Shown here in pieces: positions 24,458 to 32,868 of a DNA stretch of 64,000 bases. Source of the DNA: Shimia sp040225985 (GTDB taxonomy: Bacteria; Pseudomonadota; Alphaproteobacteria; Rhodobacterales; Rhodobacteraceae); contig NZ_JBBPEU010000004.1 in assembly GCF_040225985.1 (NCBI RefSeq), positions 124,001 through 188,000 of the forward strand, given 5' to 3'. Positions within the stretch are counted from its first letter, which is position 1. Each line of letters begins with the position of its first letter. A model generated the notes under the pieces. That model saw nothing but the letters and a program-made list of their open reading frames with translations. It was not told the DNA's origin and did not search any database. The position numbers and the translations under genes were made by a program.

Positions 24458-25072
24458 TTACGCTGCGACCACACATATCATCTTTGTGGCGCTGCGAAAG
24501 CCGAACAGATGTCGCAATACGCCCAGATGTTCGATGCCGGTGGCGACAAAGCCTTCCCTTTCGTACAGTGCGCGGGCGCGGGGATTGGTGTCGATCACGT
24601 CCAGACGCACCGCGTGCAAGCCGCGTAACAGGGCTTCGCGCTTGATCGCGCGCAACAAGGCCGTACCCACCCCCATACCGCGGGCATTCTGCGCGACGAA
24701 AATGCCATCCATCAAAAGGACGTCCTCGTTCAGGTCGCGTTCAAGAAGTCCAAGCAGGCCACCGCGCCAGATAGCGCCCAACGCCCCATAAACCTTTGCC
24801 AAATCCTGCAATCCACCGCCGACCAGCGCGCCGGATGCGGTTTTGAAGCCTGCAACGCCTAACAACGCGCCGTGCTTGTTGCGTGCGGCAAGAGCGAAGG
24901 CTGGGTTCAGCGCGGCTTCGATGAAGGTTTGGGCTTTGGCCTCGGGCCGCATGATGGGCCAAAGTTTACTCTGAAAGGCGTTCCAGAAGAGGCCAGCCAC
25001 ACAACTGTGTTCATCCGGGTGAAAGCCTTGCGTAATGATGATCTCTTCATCGGCGTTTTGATTGTCCATCAT
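24458..25072 (-). CDS. GNAT-family N-acetyltransferase
   Basis: A 204-aa acetyltransferase. The acetyl-CoA loop is visible as ARGMGVGTALLRAIKREALLRG, preceded by the beta-strand VLLMDGIFVAQ and followed by VRLDVIDTNPRARALYEREGFVATG. The substrate is unknown. There are two consecutive ATG codons (25072 and 25069), neither with a strong ribosome-binding site. It lies upstream of ecm on the same strand with a 94-nt gap, so the two could share a transcript. Confidence 0.88.
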   Translation of the reverse strand: MMDNQNADEEIIITQGFHPDEHSCVAGLFWNAFQSKLWPIMRPEAKAQTFIEAALNPAFALAARNKHGALLGVAGFKTASGALVGGGLQDLAKVYGALGAIWRGGLLGLLERDLNEDVLLMDGIFVAQNARGMGVGTALLRAIKREALLRGLHAVRLDVIDTNPRARALYEREGFVATGIEHLGVLRHLFGFRSATKMICVVAA

Positions 25073-25117
25073 GCATTTTGATATTTACCTTGGTGCTCTG
25101 CATTGCAAGAGTTGCGC

Positions 25118-26476
25118 ATGGGATCGACTGTCGAACTTCCGCTGTGGCTTTTCCTGCTGATCCTGCTGTTCGCGGCAGTGACGGCGGCAAGTCACCTCTT
25201 GTTCCCCTCGGTGCGCTGGTTCTTTCGCCGCCGCATGGAAAAGGCCGTGGAGCGGTTGAACCAGAGGCTTGAGCGTCCCATCGAACCGTTCAAGCTCGCC
25301 CGACGGCATGATATGATCCAGCGTCTGATCTATTCGCCGGACGTGACCGAGGCGATTGTCGAACACGCCCGCAAGAACGGGGTGCCTGAAAACGTCGCTT
25401 TTGCCGAAGCCAAAAGGTACGCGCGCGAGATCGTGCCGTCGTTCAGCGCATCGGCCTATTTCGGAGTGGCGATCCGGCTTGCGCGCTTTCTGAGTCAGGC
25501 CCTTTACCGCGTCCGGTTGGCCTATCTTGATGAGGACGGGCTGCAGAATATTCCGAAAGAGTCGACTGTTGTTTTCGTCATGAACCACCGGTCCAACATG
25601 GATTACGTTTTGGTAACCTATCTCGCTGCGGAACGCTCGGCCCTTGCCTATGCCGTGGGTGAATGGGCGCGGGTCTGGCCCCTGTCGCGGCTGATCAAGG
25701 CGATGGGAGCTTATTTCATCCGGCGCAAGTCGCGCAATGCGCTTTATCGCAAGGTCTTGGCGCGTTATGTCCGGCTGGCCACGGATGGCGGGGTCACGCA
25801 GGCCATGTTCCCCGAAGGCGGGCTGAGCCTTGATGGGGCGCCGCAGGCCCCTAAGCATGGATTGCTGAAATACATTGTCAACGGGTTCGAACCTGGCGGG
25901 CGTGATGTGGTCTTTGTCCCGGTTGCGCTGAACTATGATCGGGTGCTTGAGGACCGTATTCTTCTTGAGGCGCTGGAAGGTGGCGGGCGGCGGTTCAATG
26001 CCCGGATCAGCGTCGTGTCAGGCTTTTTCCTGAAACAGATGTGGCTGCGACTGCGCGGGCGCTATCACAAATTCGGATATGCGGCGGTCAGTTTCGGCCA
26101 GCCGTTGTCCCTGTCCGAGTTCCAAAAATCGCGCACGGGCGAGCTGTCCGAGGCGCTGGCCTATGCGTTGATGGACCGGATCGAATCTGTGGTTCCGGTT
26201 TTGCCGGTCCCGCTGGTAGCGTCGGTGATTCAGGATGCCGACGCGCCCCTGTCGCGTGCGGCGGTCGAAAATGCCTGCGCAGACCGGATCAAAGCCCTGG
26301 GCAAGGCGCATGTGCACCTGCCGCGGGATGATCTGACCTATGCGATCGAGGTCGGGTTGCGTACGCTGAGCGAGCGCAGGATGATCGAAAAAGAGGCCGG
26401 ATGTTTCCATGCGAATCCCGATCAGGCCGCGGCTTTGGCGTTTTACGCGAACTCGATCAGGCATCTTTTGGGCTGA
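25118..26476 (+). CDS. PlsB-like glycerol-3-phosphate/1-acylglycerol acyltransferase
   Basis: A 452-aa membrane-associated acyltransferase with an N-terminal hydrophobic helix (about residues 8-28). The catalytic HX4D box is in NHRSNMDY (157-163), GAYFIRR (197-203) is the glycerol-phosphate-binding block, and FPEGG (231-235) is block III. The N-H-R-S-N-M-D form is closest to PlsB-type enzymes but the protein is much shorter than E. coli PlsB (about 800 aa). It probably takes part in phospholipid synthesis. The start at ATG 25118 is preferred over an upstream TTG. Confidence 0.85.
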   Translation: MGSTVELPLWLFLLILLFAAVTAASHLLFPSVRWFFRRRMEKAVERLNQRLERPIEPFKLARRHDMIQRLIYSPDVTEAIVEHARKNGVPENVAFAEAKRYAREIVPSFSASAYFGVAIRLARFLSQALYRVRLAYLDEDGLQNIPKESTVVFVMNHRSNMDYVLVTYLAAERSALAYAVGEWARVWPLSRLIKAMGAYFIRRKSRNALYRKVLARYVRLATDGGVTQAMFPEGGLSLDGAPQAPKHGLLKYIVNGFEPGGRDVVFVPVALNYDRVLEDRILLEALEGGGRRFNARISVVSGFFLKQMWLRLRGRYHKFGYAAVSFGQPLSLSEFQKSRTGELSEALAYALMDRIESVVPVLPVPLVASVIQDADAPLSRAAVENACADRIKALGKAHVHLPRDDLTYAIEVGLRTLSERRMIEKEAGCFHANPDQAAALAFYANSIRHLLG

Positions 26477-26490
26477 TTCTGGGACATTTT

Positions 26491-26519
26491 GCGAGTGCAG
26501 CAGGAATTTCTGCGTTCGC
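26491..26519. promoter_or_regulatory. Inverted repeat upstream of ccr
   Basis: GCGAgtGCAG (26491-26500) and CTGCgtTCGC (26510-26519) form two 4-bp blocks of dyad symmetry on each side of a 9-nt centre. It lies 125 nt before ccr and 14 nt after the acyltransferase gene. There is no T-run, so an operator is more likely than a terminator. Confidence 0.4.
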
Positions 26520-26643
26520 TCGGTCATAAAATTACAAAATAGCACCAAATGAGGTTGCATTATTTCAAGTCCGTCGATACTCATCCTTCAGACGTCGCGA
26601 TTCTGCGTCGCGGCAAAACGAGTTCAACTTGCAGGAGGCTGAC

Positions 26644-27933
26644 ATGGCTCTGGACACCGAAACCGGCATTGCGCCGTATGATGCGCCCGAAAAAGATCTT
26701 TACGAAATCGGCGAAATGCCGCCTCTGGGCTATGTACCCAAGAAAATGTACGCATGGGCGATCCGCCGTGACCGCCATGGCGAACCCGAACAGTCGTTCC
26801 AGAAAGAGGTTGTCGATACCTGGGAGCTGGGCAGCCACGACGTTCTGGTTCTCGTGATGGCCGCTGGTGTGAACTACAACGGTGTCTGGGCAGGTCTTGG
26901 TCAGCCGATTTCGCCGTTCGACGTACATGGCCAGGGTTTCCACATCGCCGGGTCGGATGCCTCGGGCATCGTTTGGGCCGTGGGCTCTTCGGTCAAGAAC
27001 TGGAAGGTGGGTGACGAGGTCGTGATCCACTGTAACCAGGACGACGGTGACGACGAAGAATGTAACGGTGGTGATCCGATGTATTCGCCGACCCAACGTA
27101 TCTGGGGCTATGAAACCGGTGACGGGTCGTTTGCCCAGTTCACCCGCGTTCAGGCGCAACAGCTGATGCCGCGTCCCAAGCACCTGACCTGGGAAGAGGC
27201 TGCTTGCTACACGCTGACGCTGGCCACCGCATATCGCATGCTGTTCGGCCACCACCCGCATGAATTGCGTCCGGGCCAGAACGTTCTGGTTTGGGGTGCT
27301 TCGGGCGGTCTGGGGTCCTATGCGATCCAGCTGGCCAACACCGCAGGCGCCAACGCCATCGGCGTGATCTCGGACGAAAGCAAGCGCCAGTTCGTGATGG
27401 ATCAGGGCGCCAAGGGCGTGATCAACCGCAAGGACTTCAATTGCTGGGGCCAACTGCCCACGGTGAACAGCCCCGAGTATAACGAGTGGCTGAAAGAAGC
27501 CCGCAAGTTCGGCAAGGCGATCTGGGACATCACCGGCAAAGGCGTGAACGTCGACATGGTGTTCGAACACCCCGGCGAGGCCACCTTCCCGGTCTCGACC
27601 CTGGTTGTGAAAAAAGGCGGTATCGTCGTGATCTGCGCCGGCACCTCGGGCTTCAACTGTACCTTTGACGTGCGTTACATGTGGATGCACCAGAAGCGTC
27701 TGCAGGGCTCGCACTTTGCGAACCTGAAACAGGCTGCTTCGGCCAACCGCCTGATGTGTGAGCGTCGCCTTGACCCGTGCATGTCGGAAGTCTTTGCATG
27801 GGACGAAATCCCGCAAGCGCACACCAAAATGATGCGCAACGAGCACAAGCCGGGCAACATGGCGGTTCTGGTCCAGTCGCCCAAGACCGGCCTGCGCACC
27901 GTCGAGGACGTTCTGGAAGCCGGTAAAAAGTAA
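26644..27933 (+). CDS. ccr: Crotonyl-CoA carboxylase/reductase
   Basis: A 429-aa medium-chain dehydrogenase/reductase that reductively carboxylates crotonyl-CoA to (2S)-ethylmalonyl-CoA with NADPH and CO2, the key EMC-pathway reaction. Family signatures include MPPLGYVPKKMYAWAIR, AAGVNYNGVWAGLGQPIS, the NADPH-binding WGASGGLGSYAIQLA, and the C-terminal MWMHQKRLQGSHFANL. Length is as expected. A CAGGAGG site precedes ATG 26644. It forms a single-gene unit with a terminator. Confidence 0.97.
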   Translation: MALDTETGIAPYDAPEKDLYEIGEMPPLGYVPKKMYAWAIRRDRHGEPEQSFQKEVVDTWELGSHDVLVLVMAAGVNYNGVWAGLGQPISPFDVHGQGFHIAGSDASGIVWAVGSSVKNWKVGDEVVIHCNQDDGDDEECNGGDPMYSPTQRIWGYETGDGSFAQFTRVQAQQLMPRPKHLTWEEAACYTLTLATAYRMLFGHHPHELRPGQNVLVWGASGGLGSYAIQLANTAGANAIGVISDESKRQFVMDQGAKGVINRKDFNCWGQLPTVNSPEYNEWLKEARKFGKAIWDITGKGVNVDMVFEHPGEATFPVSTLVVKKGGIVVICAGTSGFNCTFDVRYMWMHQKRLQGSHFANLKQAASANRLMCERRLDPCMSEVFAWDEIPQAHTKMMRNEHKPGNMAVLVQSPKTGLRTVEDVLEAGKK

Positions 27934-27983
27934 ATTGCCGCGGACGGACGGGTTAATGCAGCCCGTCCAAATACCGAAAAATT

Positions 27984-28019
27984 AACGCCCGCGAATCACG
28001 TCGAATTCGCGGGCGTTTT
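27984..28019 (+). terminator. Rho-independent terminator of ccr
   Basis: A 13-bp stem AACGCCCGCGAAT (27984-27996) pairs with ATTCGCGGGCGTT (28005-28017) over an 8-nt loop and is followed by TT. It lies about 50 nt after the ccr stop codon. Confidence 0.88.
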
Positions 28020-28135
28020 ACGTTTCTGAAAGAGAAATGCGTTTATTCAGCATCTTAGCCAATCCTGGCCCCGCCATTTTTGGGGAGTAAGAATACGTGA
28101 ATTTCTGAGCCAAAATGATTCATGCTATGATTGTG

Positions 28136-28151
28136 TTAACGTTTCCTTAAC
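28136..28151 (+). promoter_or_regulatory. CtrA-type box upstream of the quorum-sensing genes
   Basis: TTAA-CGTTTCC-TTAAC matches the full CtrA consensus TTAA-N7-TTAAC without mismatch. It lies 21 nt before the start of the 71-aa ORF that precedes luxR. CtrA is the master cell-cycle/motility response regulator of alphaproteobacteria, and in Rhodobacteraceae it is coupled to quorum sensing. Confidence 0.65.
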
Positions 28152-28172
28152 CACCAAAAACGAGAGTTGAAG

Positions 28173-28388
28173 ATGAAGTATAACTGGATACTCGACGTTC
28201 TCGCGGATTTGCGGACTTTCGCACAGGCCAATGACCTGCAGGCGCTTGCCGCCCAGCTGGAGGAGACCAGCAAAGTTGCTGCCGCCGAGATCGTCCTGGA
28301 CGTGGAGGGTGCGGGTGCAACGACTCATGGGCATGACGCATCGGCGGGAGTCGATTCTCGAAGATCTCGGGAGCGCGCACGGGCTTGA
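28173..28388 (+). CDS. Small conserved-type protein preceding luxR
   Basis: A 71-aa ORF starting MKYNWILDVLADLRTFA. The first 43 residues look like a compact helical protein (NDLQALAAQLEETSKVAAAEIVL), while the last 25 residues are Arg/Ala-rich and run in another frame over the luxR start, suggesting the useful part is N-terminal. It overlaps luxR by about 60 nt, so translation may be coupled. No known family. I think it is translated because of its position and helical composition; an antagonist or partner of LuxR is speculation. Confidence 0.6.
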   Translation: MKYNWILDVLADLRTFAQANDLQALAAQLEETSKVAAAEIVLDVEGAGATTHGHDASAGVDSRRSRERARA

Positions 28389-29046
28389 GGCCCTACAAGG
28401 TGCGATCGAGAAACTGCGTGACCATTTCGGTGTCGATCACCTCGTCTATCACTGGGTCAACACGGACGGAGATCAATACGGATGCGGCACCTATAGCGAT
28501 GCCTGGGTCGATCGCTATGTTGCACGGGATTACCTGCGTATAGATCCCGTCATCATCGGATGTTTCCAACGTTTTCATCCGGTTGACTGGAAATGCCTTG
28601 ACTGGTCCACCAAAGCGGCCCGGCAGTTTCAGGTCGACGCAATCGCGCATGGTGTCGGCAATCAGGGGTTGTCCGTGCCCATTCGCGGCCCTAACGGACA
28701 ATTCGCCCTGTTCTCAGCCAGCCATCAGTGCAGCGACCGGACATGGGAAGAATTCATCGGCAGAAATAGGCGTGACCTGATCCTGATTGCCCACGAGTTC
28801 AACGAAAAGGCCCTGGAATTTGAACCGGGACGCCAACCCGCCCAGACGCGCGCACTATCGCCGCGCGAAGTTGACGCGATGACCCTTTTGGCGTCGGGCC
28901 ACAGTCGCGCGCAGGTGGCCGAGGCGCTGTCGATCTCGGAGCACACATTGCGGGTCTATATCGAGTCGGCAAGGTCCAAGCTGGGGGCCCTCAATACAAC
29001 CCATGCGGTTGCGCGGGCACTCAGCTGGGGGCTGATAGTCGTTTAA
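28333..29046 (+). CDS. LuxR-type acyl-homoserine-lactone receptor/regulator
   Basis: A 237-aa regulator. The autoinducer-binding domain keeps the canonical ligand residues W58, Y62, D71, P72, W86 and G112, spaced as in TraR/LuxR. The C-terminal LuxR helix-turn-helix spans about 173-237 (LSPREVDAMTLLASGHSRAQVAE) and keeps E179 and G189. It should bind the lactone made by the adjacent synthase. The start could also be the ATG at 28327, two codons upstream. Confidence 0.93.
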   Translation: MTHRRESILEDLGSAHGLEALQGAIEKLRDHFGVDHLVYHWVNTDGDQYGCGTYSDAWVDRYVARDYLRIDPVIIGCFQRFHPVDWKCLDWSTKAARQFQVDAIAHGVGNQGLSVPIRGPNGQFALFSASHQCSDRTWEEFIGRNRRDLILIAHEFNEKALEFEPGRQPAQTRALSPREVDAMTLLASGHSRAQVAEALSISEHTLRVYIESARSKLGALNTTHAVARALSWGLIVV

Positions 29047-29057
29047 AAAGGGTTAAC
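29043..29057 (+). promoter_or_regulatory. Near-match CtrA box between luxR and luxI
   Basis: TTAA-N6-TTAAC, one base short of the consensus spacing, spans the luxR stop codon about 80 nt before luxI. A further GGTTAA half-site lies at 29082-29087. Confidence 0.3.
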
Positions 29058-29137
29058 GCAACGTGCGCCTTGTTAGGGAACGGTTAATCTTGATGTTCTA
29101 CTTCTGTTCTCATTCAACAATGGGAAGGGATGCCAGA

Positions 29138-29776
29138 ATGCTCCGTTATATCTATGCCAATGATCTCGACAAGTTCCCCAAGCTGAAGCGTTCCATGTTC
29201 CGTGACCGCGCCGACCAGTTCAAAACCCGACTGGGATGGGAGGTTCAGGTGGACGAAAGCGGGGAAGAACGGGATGAATACGACGCCCTCAATCCGCTTT
29301 ACGTGATCTGGGAGAAACCGGACGGGTCGCACGGGGGATCCATGCGTCTGTTGCCGACCACCGGCCCTTGCATGGTGAATGACCATTTTCTCGACCTCAC
29401 CGATGGCGTGAAAATCCGCAGTCCGTTCATCTGGGAATGCACCCGTTTCTGTCTGTCGCGTGATGCAGAGCCCCGCACGGCTGGCGCGCTGATGCTGGGC
29501 GGCGGAGAAGTAATGCATGGGTTCGGAATCGAACACTATGTGGGCGTTTTCGATGCGCGCATGGTGCGGATCTACCGGATGATCGGATCCTCGCCCGAGG
29601 TGGTCGGCGCCAAGGGCGAAGGGCGCGACCGGATCAGTGTCGGCCTCTGGGATTTCTCGGAAGAGGCGCGGCAATTGGTGGCCGAACGCGCCGGGATTTC
29701 TCCCGAACAATCACGCGCCTGGTTCAACCGTGCGTTCGGTGGCGAGTTCACCCCTCAGCTTGCACGGATTGCGTGA
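29138..29776 (+). CDS. Acyl-homoserine-lactone synthase (LuxI family)
   Basis: A 212-aa LuxI-family synthase that makes an N-acyl-homoserine lactone from SAM and acyl-ACP. Conserved positions are visible: F21-R22, F28, W34, D46/D49 region (ERDEYDALNPLYVIW), R70 in GGSMRLLP, and E100/R103 in IWECTRFCL. The acyl chain cannot be predicted. The start at 29138 gives the family N-terminus MLRYIYANDLDKFP; the upstream in-frame extension lacks a ribosome-binding site. It lies 91 nt after luxR, so the signal-receptor pair is likely one operon. Confidence 0.95.
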   Translation: MLRYIYANDLDKFPKLKRSMFRDRADQFKTRLGWEVQVDESGEERDEYDALNPLYVIWEKPDGSHGGSMRLLPTTGPCMVNDHFLDLTDGVKIRSPFIWECTRFCLSRDAEPRTAGALMLGGGEVMHGFGIEHYVGVFDARMVRIYRMIGSSPEVVGAKGEGRDRISVGLWDFSEEARQLVAERAGISPEQSRAWFNRAFGGEFTPQLARIA

Positions 29777-29830
29777 CAAAAGCCCCATCTCGCGCTGGCG
29801 CTTGTTCGGGGGCGCCTGTAGGGTCTGCGC

Positions 29831-31357
29831 ATGACACAGGCGCTGACCCTTTCACATGACCAGGCCGAGGCCTTTGACCGGATCACCGAGATGCTGCGCA
29901 GCGTCGGTGTGGATCTGGACGAAGGGCTTTTGACGCCGCCACGAGACGGCAAACAATCGGTGGCGGCCGTGATGGGCAAGGCCGGATCGGGCAAGACACT
30001 GCTGCTGGCGGAACTGGTCAAGGCCCTGGATGCGGCTGGTGTTGATATCGTGTCGGGGGATTACGAAGGAAAGCCGCGCAAGGATCGCCGAACCCTTGCG
30101 ATTCTGGCTCCCACCAACAAGGCGGCGAGCGTTCTGCGGATGCGGGGCGTGCCAGCCACGACCATTCACCGCATCATCTATACGCCCGTTTATGATCCCG
30201 AATACGAAAAGATCGCCGAATGGTTGGCGGGCGAAGGTGAAAGGCCCGAAATCGAGGGCCTGACCGACGAGGCGCTGGATCGGGCTCATGCGTTTTATCA
30301 ACTGCACAAATCCATTCCCGGTGCGTTGGCGGCAGCCGGCCTGCGGGGATCGGACTTTATCACCGGCTGGAAACGGCGCGACGAACCGCTAGACATCGGC
30401 CTGATCGACGAGGCCTCGATGCTGGATGACCGCCAGTACGAGGACTTGCGCGAAATTTTTCCGACGCTTCTTCTGTTTGGGGATCCGGCGCAACTGGCGC
30501 CGGTCAATCAATCAGGTGCGATGGTGTTCGACAGCTTGCCTGAACCGGCCAAGATGGAACTGCACCGCGTGCATCGGCAAGACGCCGATAACCCGATTCT
30601 GGATTTGGCACATGCCCTTGCGGACCCGGCGCTGGAGTATCATGACTTTGAACGTCTGGTGGAAGAAAAGGCGCGGCAGGATGACCGCGTGGTGCTGGGT
30701 CAACGGGTCGAGGTTGACCTCATGGCGCGCTCTCCGGTGCTGGTGTGGCGCAATGCAACGCGGATCCGGCTTATCAATGCGTTTCGCCGTGTCTACGAGG
30801 CTCCCGATGACATGTTGCTGGAGGGCGAACCTCTGATTTGTGACGGGATCGAACTGCCTGCCAAACATCGCAAGAAACGGCTGGATCTTGAAGCGCGGGG
30901 ACTGATCAAGGGGGCGCAGGTGATCTATCTCGGGCCGGGGCGCAAGCCGGGCTTCTCGCGCCTGCACGTGATCGGGGCCGAGGATCCGCGCGTGTCGGCC
31001 GCGTCTATTGTGAAGATCGAGATGCCGGACGAGGAAGAACCCTTTATCCCGTATGCCGCGCGGATGGGGGCGACCTTTTTGCATGGGGCGGCCGTGACCA
31101 TTCACAAAGCGCAGGGGTCGCAATGGGAACAGGTTCAGGTGTTTGCGCCGGACCTTTACGTGGCGGCCAAGATGGGGCGGGTCGAGGCGGGACAGCCGCT
31201 TTGGAAACGTCTGGCCTATGTCGCCATCACCCGTGCCCAGGAACGTCTGTATTGGGTTGTGCGCAACCGGTTGTCGCGACCGCAGGGGCCGCTGCGCACA
31301 GATGACCTGGTGACGGCGCCCGTGCCGTTGACGCTTGAACAGGAGGAAAGCGCATGA
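29831..31357 (+). CDS. RecD-like ATP-dependent DNA helicase (superfamily 1)
   Basis: A 508-aa SF1 helicase. Walker A GKAGSGKT is near residue 50, Walker B is LIDEASML, motif III is LFGDPAQLAPVNQSGA, and the C-terminal part carries GAAVTIHKAQGSQWEQVQVF and YVAITRAQERLYWV (UvrD_C_2-type motifs). It resembles the short RecD2/AAA_30 proteins rather than RecD of RecBCD. A role in DNA repair or replication is likely. It starts 54 nt after luxI and its TGA overlaps the next gene's ATG. Confidence 0.88.
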   Translation: MTQALTLSHDQAEAFDRITEMLRSVGVDLDEGLLTPPRDGKQSVAAVMGKAGSGKTLLLAELVKALDAAGVDIVSGDYEGKPRKDRRTLAILAPTNKAASVLRMRGVPATTIHRIIYTPVYDPEYEKIAEWLAGEGERPEIEGLTDEALDRAHAFYQLHKSIPGALAAAGLRGSDFITGWKRRDEPLDIGLIDEASMLDDRQYEDLREIFPTLLLFGDPAQLAPVNQSGAMVFDSLPEPAKMELHRVHRQDADNPILDLAHALADPALEYHDFERLVEEKARQDDRVVLGQRVEVDLMARSPVLVWRNATRIRLINAFRRVYEAPDDMLLEGEPLICDGIELPAKHRKKRLDLEARGLIKGAQVIYLGPGRKPGFSRLHVIGAEDPRVSAASIVKIEMPDEEEPFIPYAARMGATFLHGAAVTIHKAQGSQWEQVQVFAPDLYVAAKMGRVEAGQPLWKRLAYVAITRAQERLYWVVRNRLSRPQGPLRTDDLVTAPVPLTLEQEESA

Positions 31358-32088
31358 AATCGGTTCTGGTAACAGGGGCAAGTTCGGGCATCGGGCGGGC
31401 TGCCGCAGAAGAGTTTTTGCAAGACGGCTGGCGTGTGGGCGTTGTGGCCCGGCGCGCCGACCGTCTGGCCGAACTGGCGTCCGCGCATGACAATGTGGTG
31501 GTCCTGCCGGCGGACGTGACCGACCCCGCTGCAATGAAAGCCGCCTTTTCCGAGTTCGTGAGCGAGGCCGGGCGTCTGGACGTGTTGTTCAACAATGCCG
31601 GGATGTTCGGCCCCAGCGCCCCGATTGACGAGATTGGGCTGGACGACTTCGAGGCCGTGATGAACGTCAATGTGCGCGGCATGTTCATCTGTGCGCAGCT
31701 GGCGTTTCAGCAGATGCGCAAGCAGGCGCCGCAAGGTGGGCGGATCATCAACAACGGGTCGCTTTCGGCCCATAACCCGCGTCCGGGGTCGGTTTGCTAT
31801 ACCACCAGCAAACACGCCATCACCGGTATGACCCGCAGCCTGTCTTTGGACGGGCGGCCTTTTGATATTGCGTGCGGGCAGATTGACATCGGCAATGCCA
31901 GAACCGAGATGGTGGCCGATCTGACGGCTCGTGCCGCGCGCGAGAATCCCGATCAGCCCCCGATACCTTCGATGGATGTGAGCGACGCGGCACGGTCGGT
32001 TTTGCATATGGCGAAGATGCCGCTTGAGGCGAATGTGCAGTTCATGACCGTGATGGCCACCAAGATGCCCTATATCGGTCGGGGGTAG
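31354..32088 (+). CDS. Short-chain dehydrogenase/reductase
   Basis: A 244-aa SDR. The cofactor motif TGASSGIGRAAAE is at residues 6-18, NNAGMFGP marks the active-site fold, and the catalytic YTTSKHA has Tyr and Lys with a preceding NGSLSAHNP serine strand. The cofactor preference appears to be NADP, given VARRADR after beta-2. Substrate unknown. The ATG overlaps the helicase stop (ATGA), a tight two-gene unit. Confidence 0.92.
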   Translation: MKSVLVTGASSGIGRAAAEEFLQDGWRVGVVARRADRLAELASAHDNVVVLPADVTDPAAMKAAFSEFVSEAGRLDVLFNNAGMFGPSAPIDEIGLDDFEAVMNVNVRGMFICAQLAFQQMRKQAPQGGRIINNGSLSAHNPRPGSVCYTTSKHAITGMTRSLSLDGRPFDIACGQIDIGNARTEMVADLTARAARENPDQPPIPSMDVSDAARSVLHMAKMPLEANVQFMTVMATKMPYIGRG

Positions 32089-32100
32089 CCCATTCCGGCG

Positions 32101-32868
32101 TTAGCCGCCCTGACGTACAAACCGGAAGGCCGCCGAGGCACCCCAGCCTGCGGCAATTGCAATGGCAAGGGACAAGAGGCCATAGATCAGCGGCTGCTGT
32201 CGCGACAAGTTATAGAGCCAGCGTTCCAGACCCACCTTGCGCACGTCGATCGAGGTCTCGTAGGACGACACCACCTGGCCGCCACGGGTCAGTAGCACGC
32301 GCGTGATATAGTCGCCTTCGGTCAGGTTCGCCGGCATGGCGATTGAGGTGCGGAACAGGGTGTGTTCCTCAACCTCGACTGCGTTCTCAAGCGTCTGGTA
32401 TAGGCCGTTTTCGGTGCGAATACGGATCACGGCCTCGGTAAAGCCCTGTGCGTTTTCAACATTCATTGGCGCGCCAACCGACCGGATCGCGCGCGGGATC
32501 GACACCTTGTGACGTAGGTCTTCAACTTCGCTTAGCACTTCGTTGAAAGGGGCGCTTGTGGCCACGGCATAGAAACTGGGGGCGGCATCCACTTCGACTC
32601 TGTCGGTATTGACCCAGATACCCAGCCTCTTTTCCTTGCGCCGCACCATGACCGGCTGCAAAGGCCCCGAAATGGCGACGACCACTTCCAGGGGTGGTTC
32701 TTCCTGAATTTCACTCTCGCGTTTTACAGCGCCGAAAATCAACACTTCGGACCCATCAAAATTCGCGGTGATGGCAACACGGTTCTGGCTGAGGCCAAGA
32801 ACGACCTCTTCCCGCGCCAGAACGGGAGCGGCGACGAAGGCAAGAAGAAGGGCAAGGGCGCGCAGCAT
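32101..32868 (-). CDS. TIGR02186-type membrane-anchored periplasmic protein
   Basis: A 255-aa protein with a cleavable signal peptide (cleavage near residue 18, VLA-RE), a long beta-rich periplasmic part and one C-terminal membrane helix (about 226-246). It matches the conserved hypothetical TIGR02186 family, which nearly always sits beside a TauE/SafE permease, as here. It is translationally coupled to that permease (TGATG). It may form a complex with the transporter. Confidence 0.85.
   Translation of the reverse strand: MLRALALLLAFVAAPVLAREEVVLGLSQNRVAITANFDGSEVLIFGAVKRESEIQEEPPLEVVVAISGPLQPVMVRRKEKRLGIWVNTDRVEVDAAPSFYAVATSAPFNEVLSEVEDLRHKVSIPRAIRSVGAPMNVENAQGFTEAVIRIRTENGLYQTLENAVEVEEHTLFRTSIAMPANLTEGDYITRVLLTRGGQVVSSYETSIDVRKVGLERWLYNLSRQQPLIYGLLSLAIAIAAGWGASAAFRFVRQGG

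Noticed and set aside
25876..25892. tRNA-like T-loop sequence GGTTCGAACC
   Set aside because: It is inside the acyltransferase coding region with no cloverleaf around it; no tRNA gene was found in the window.
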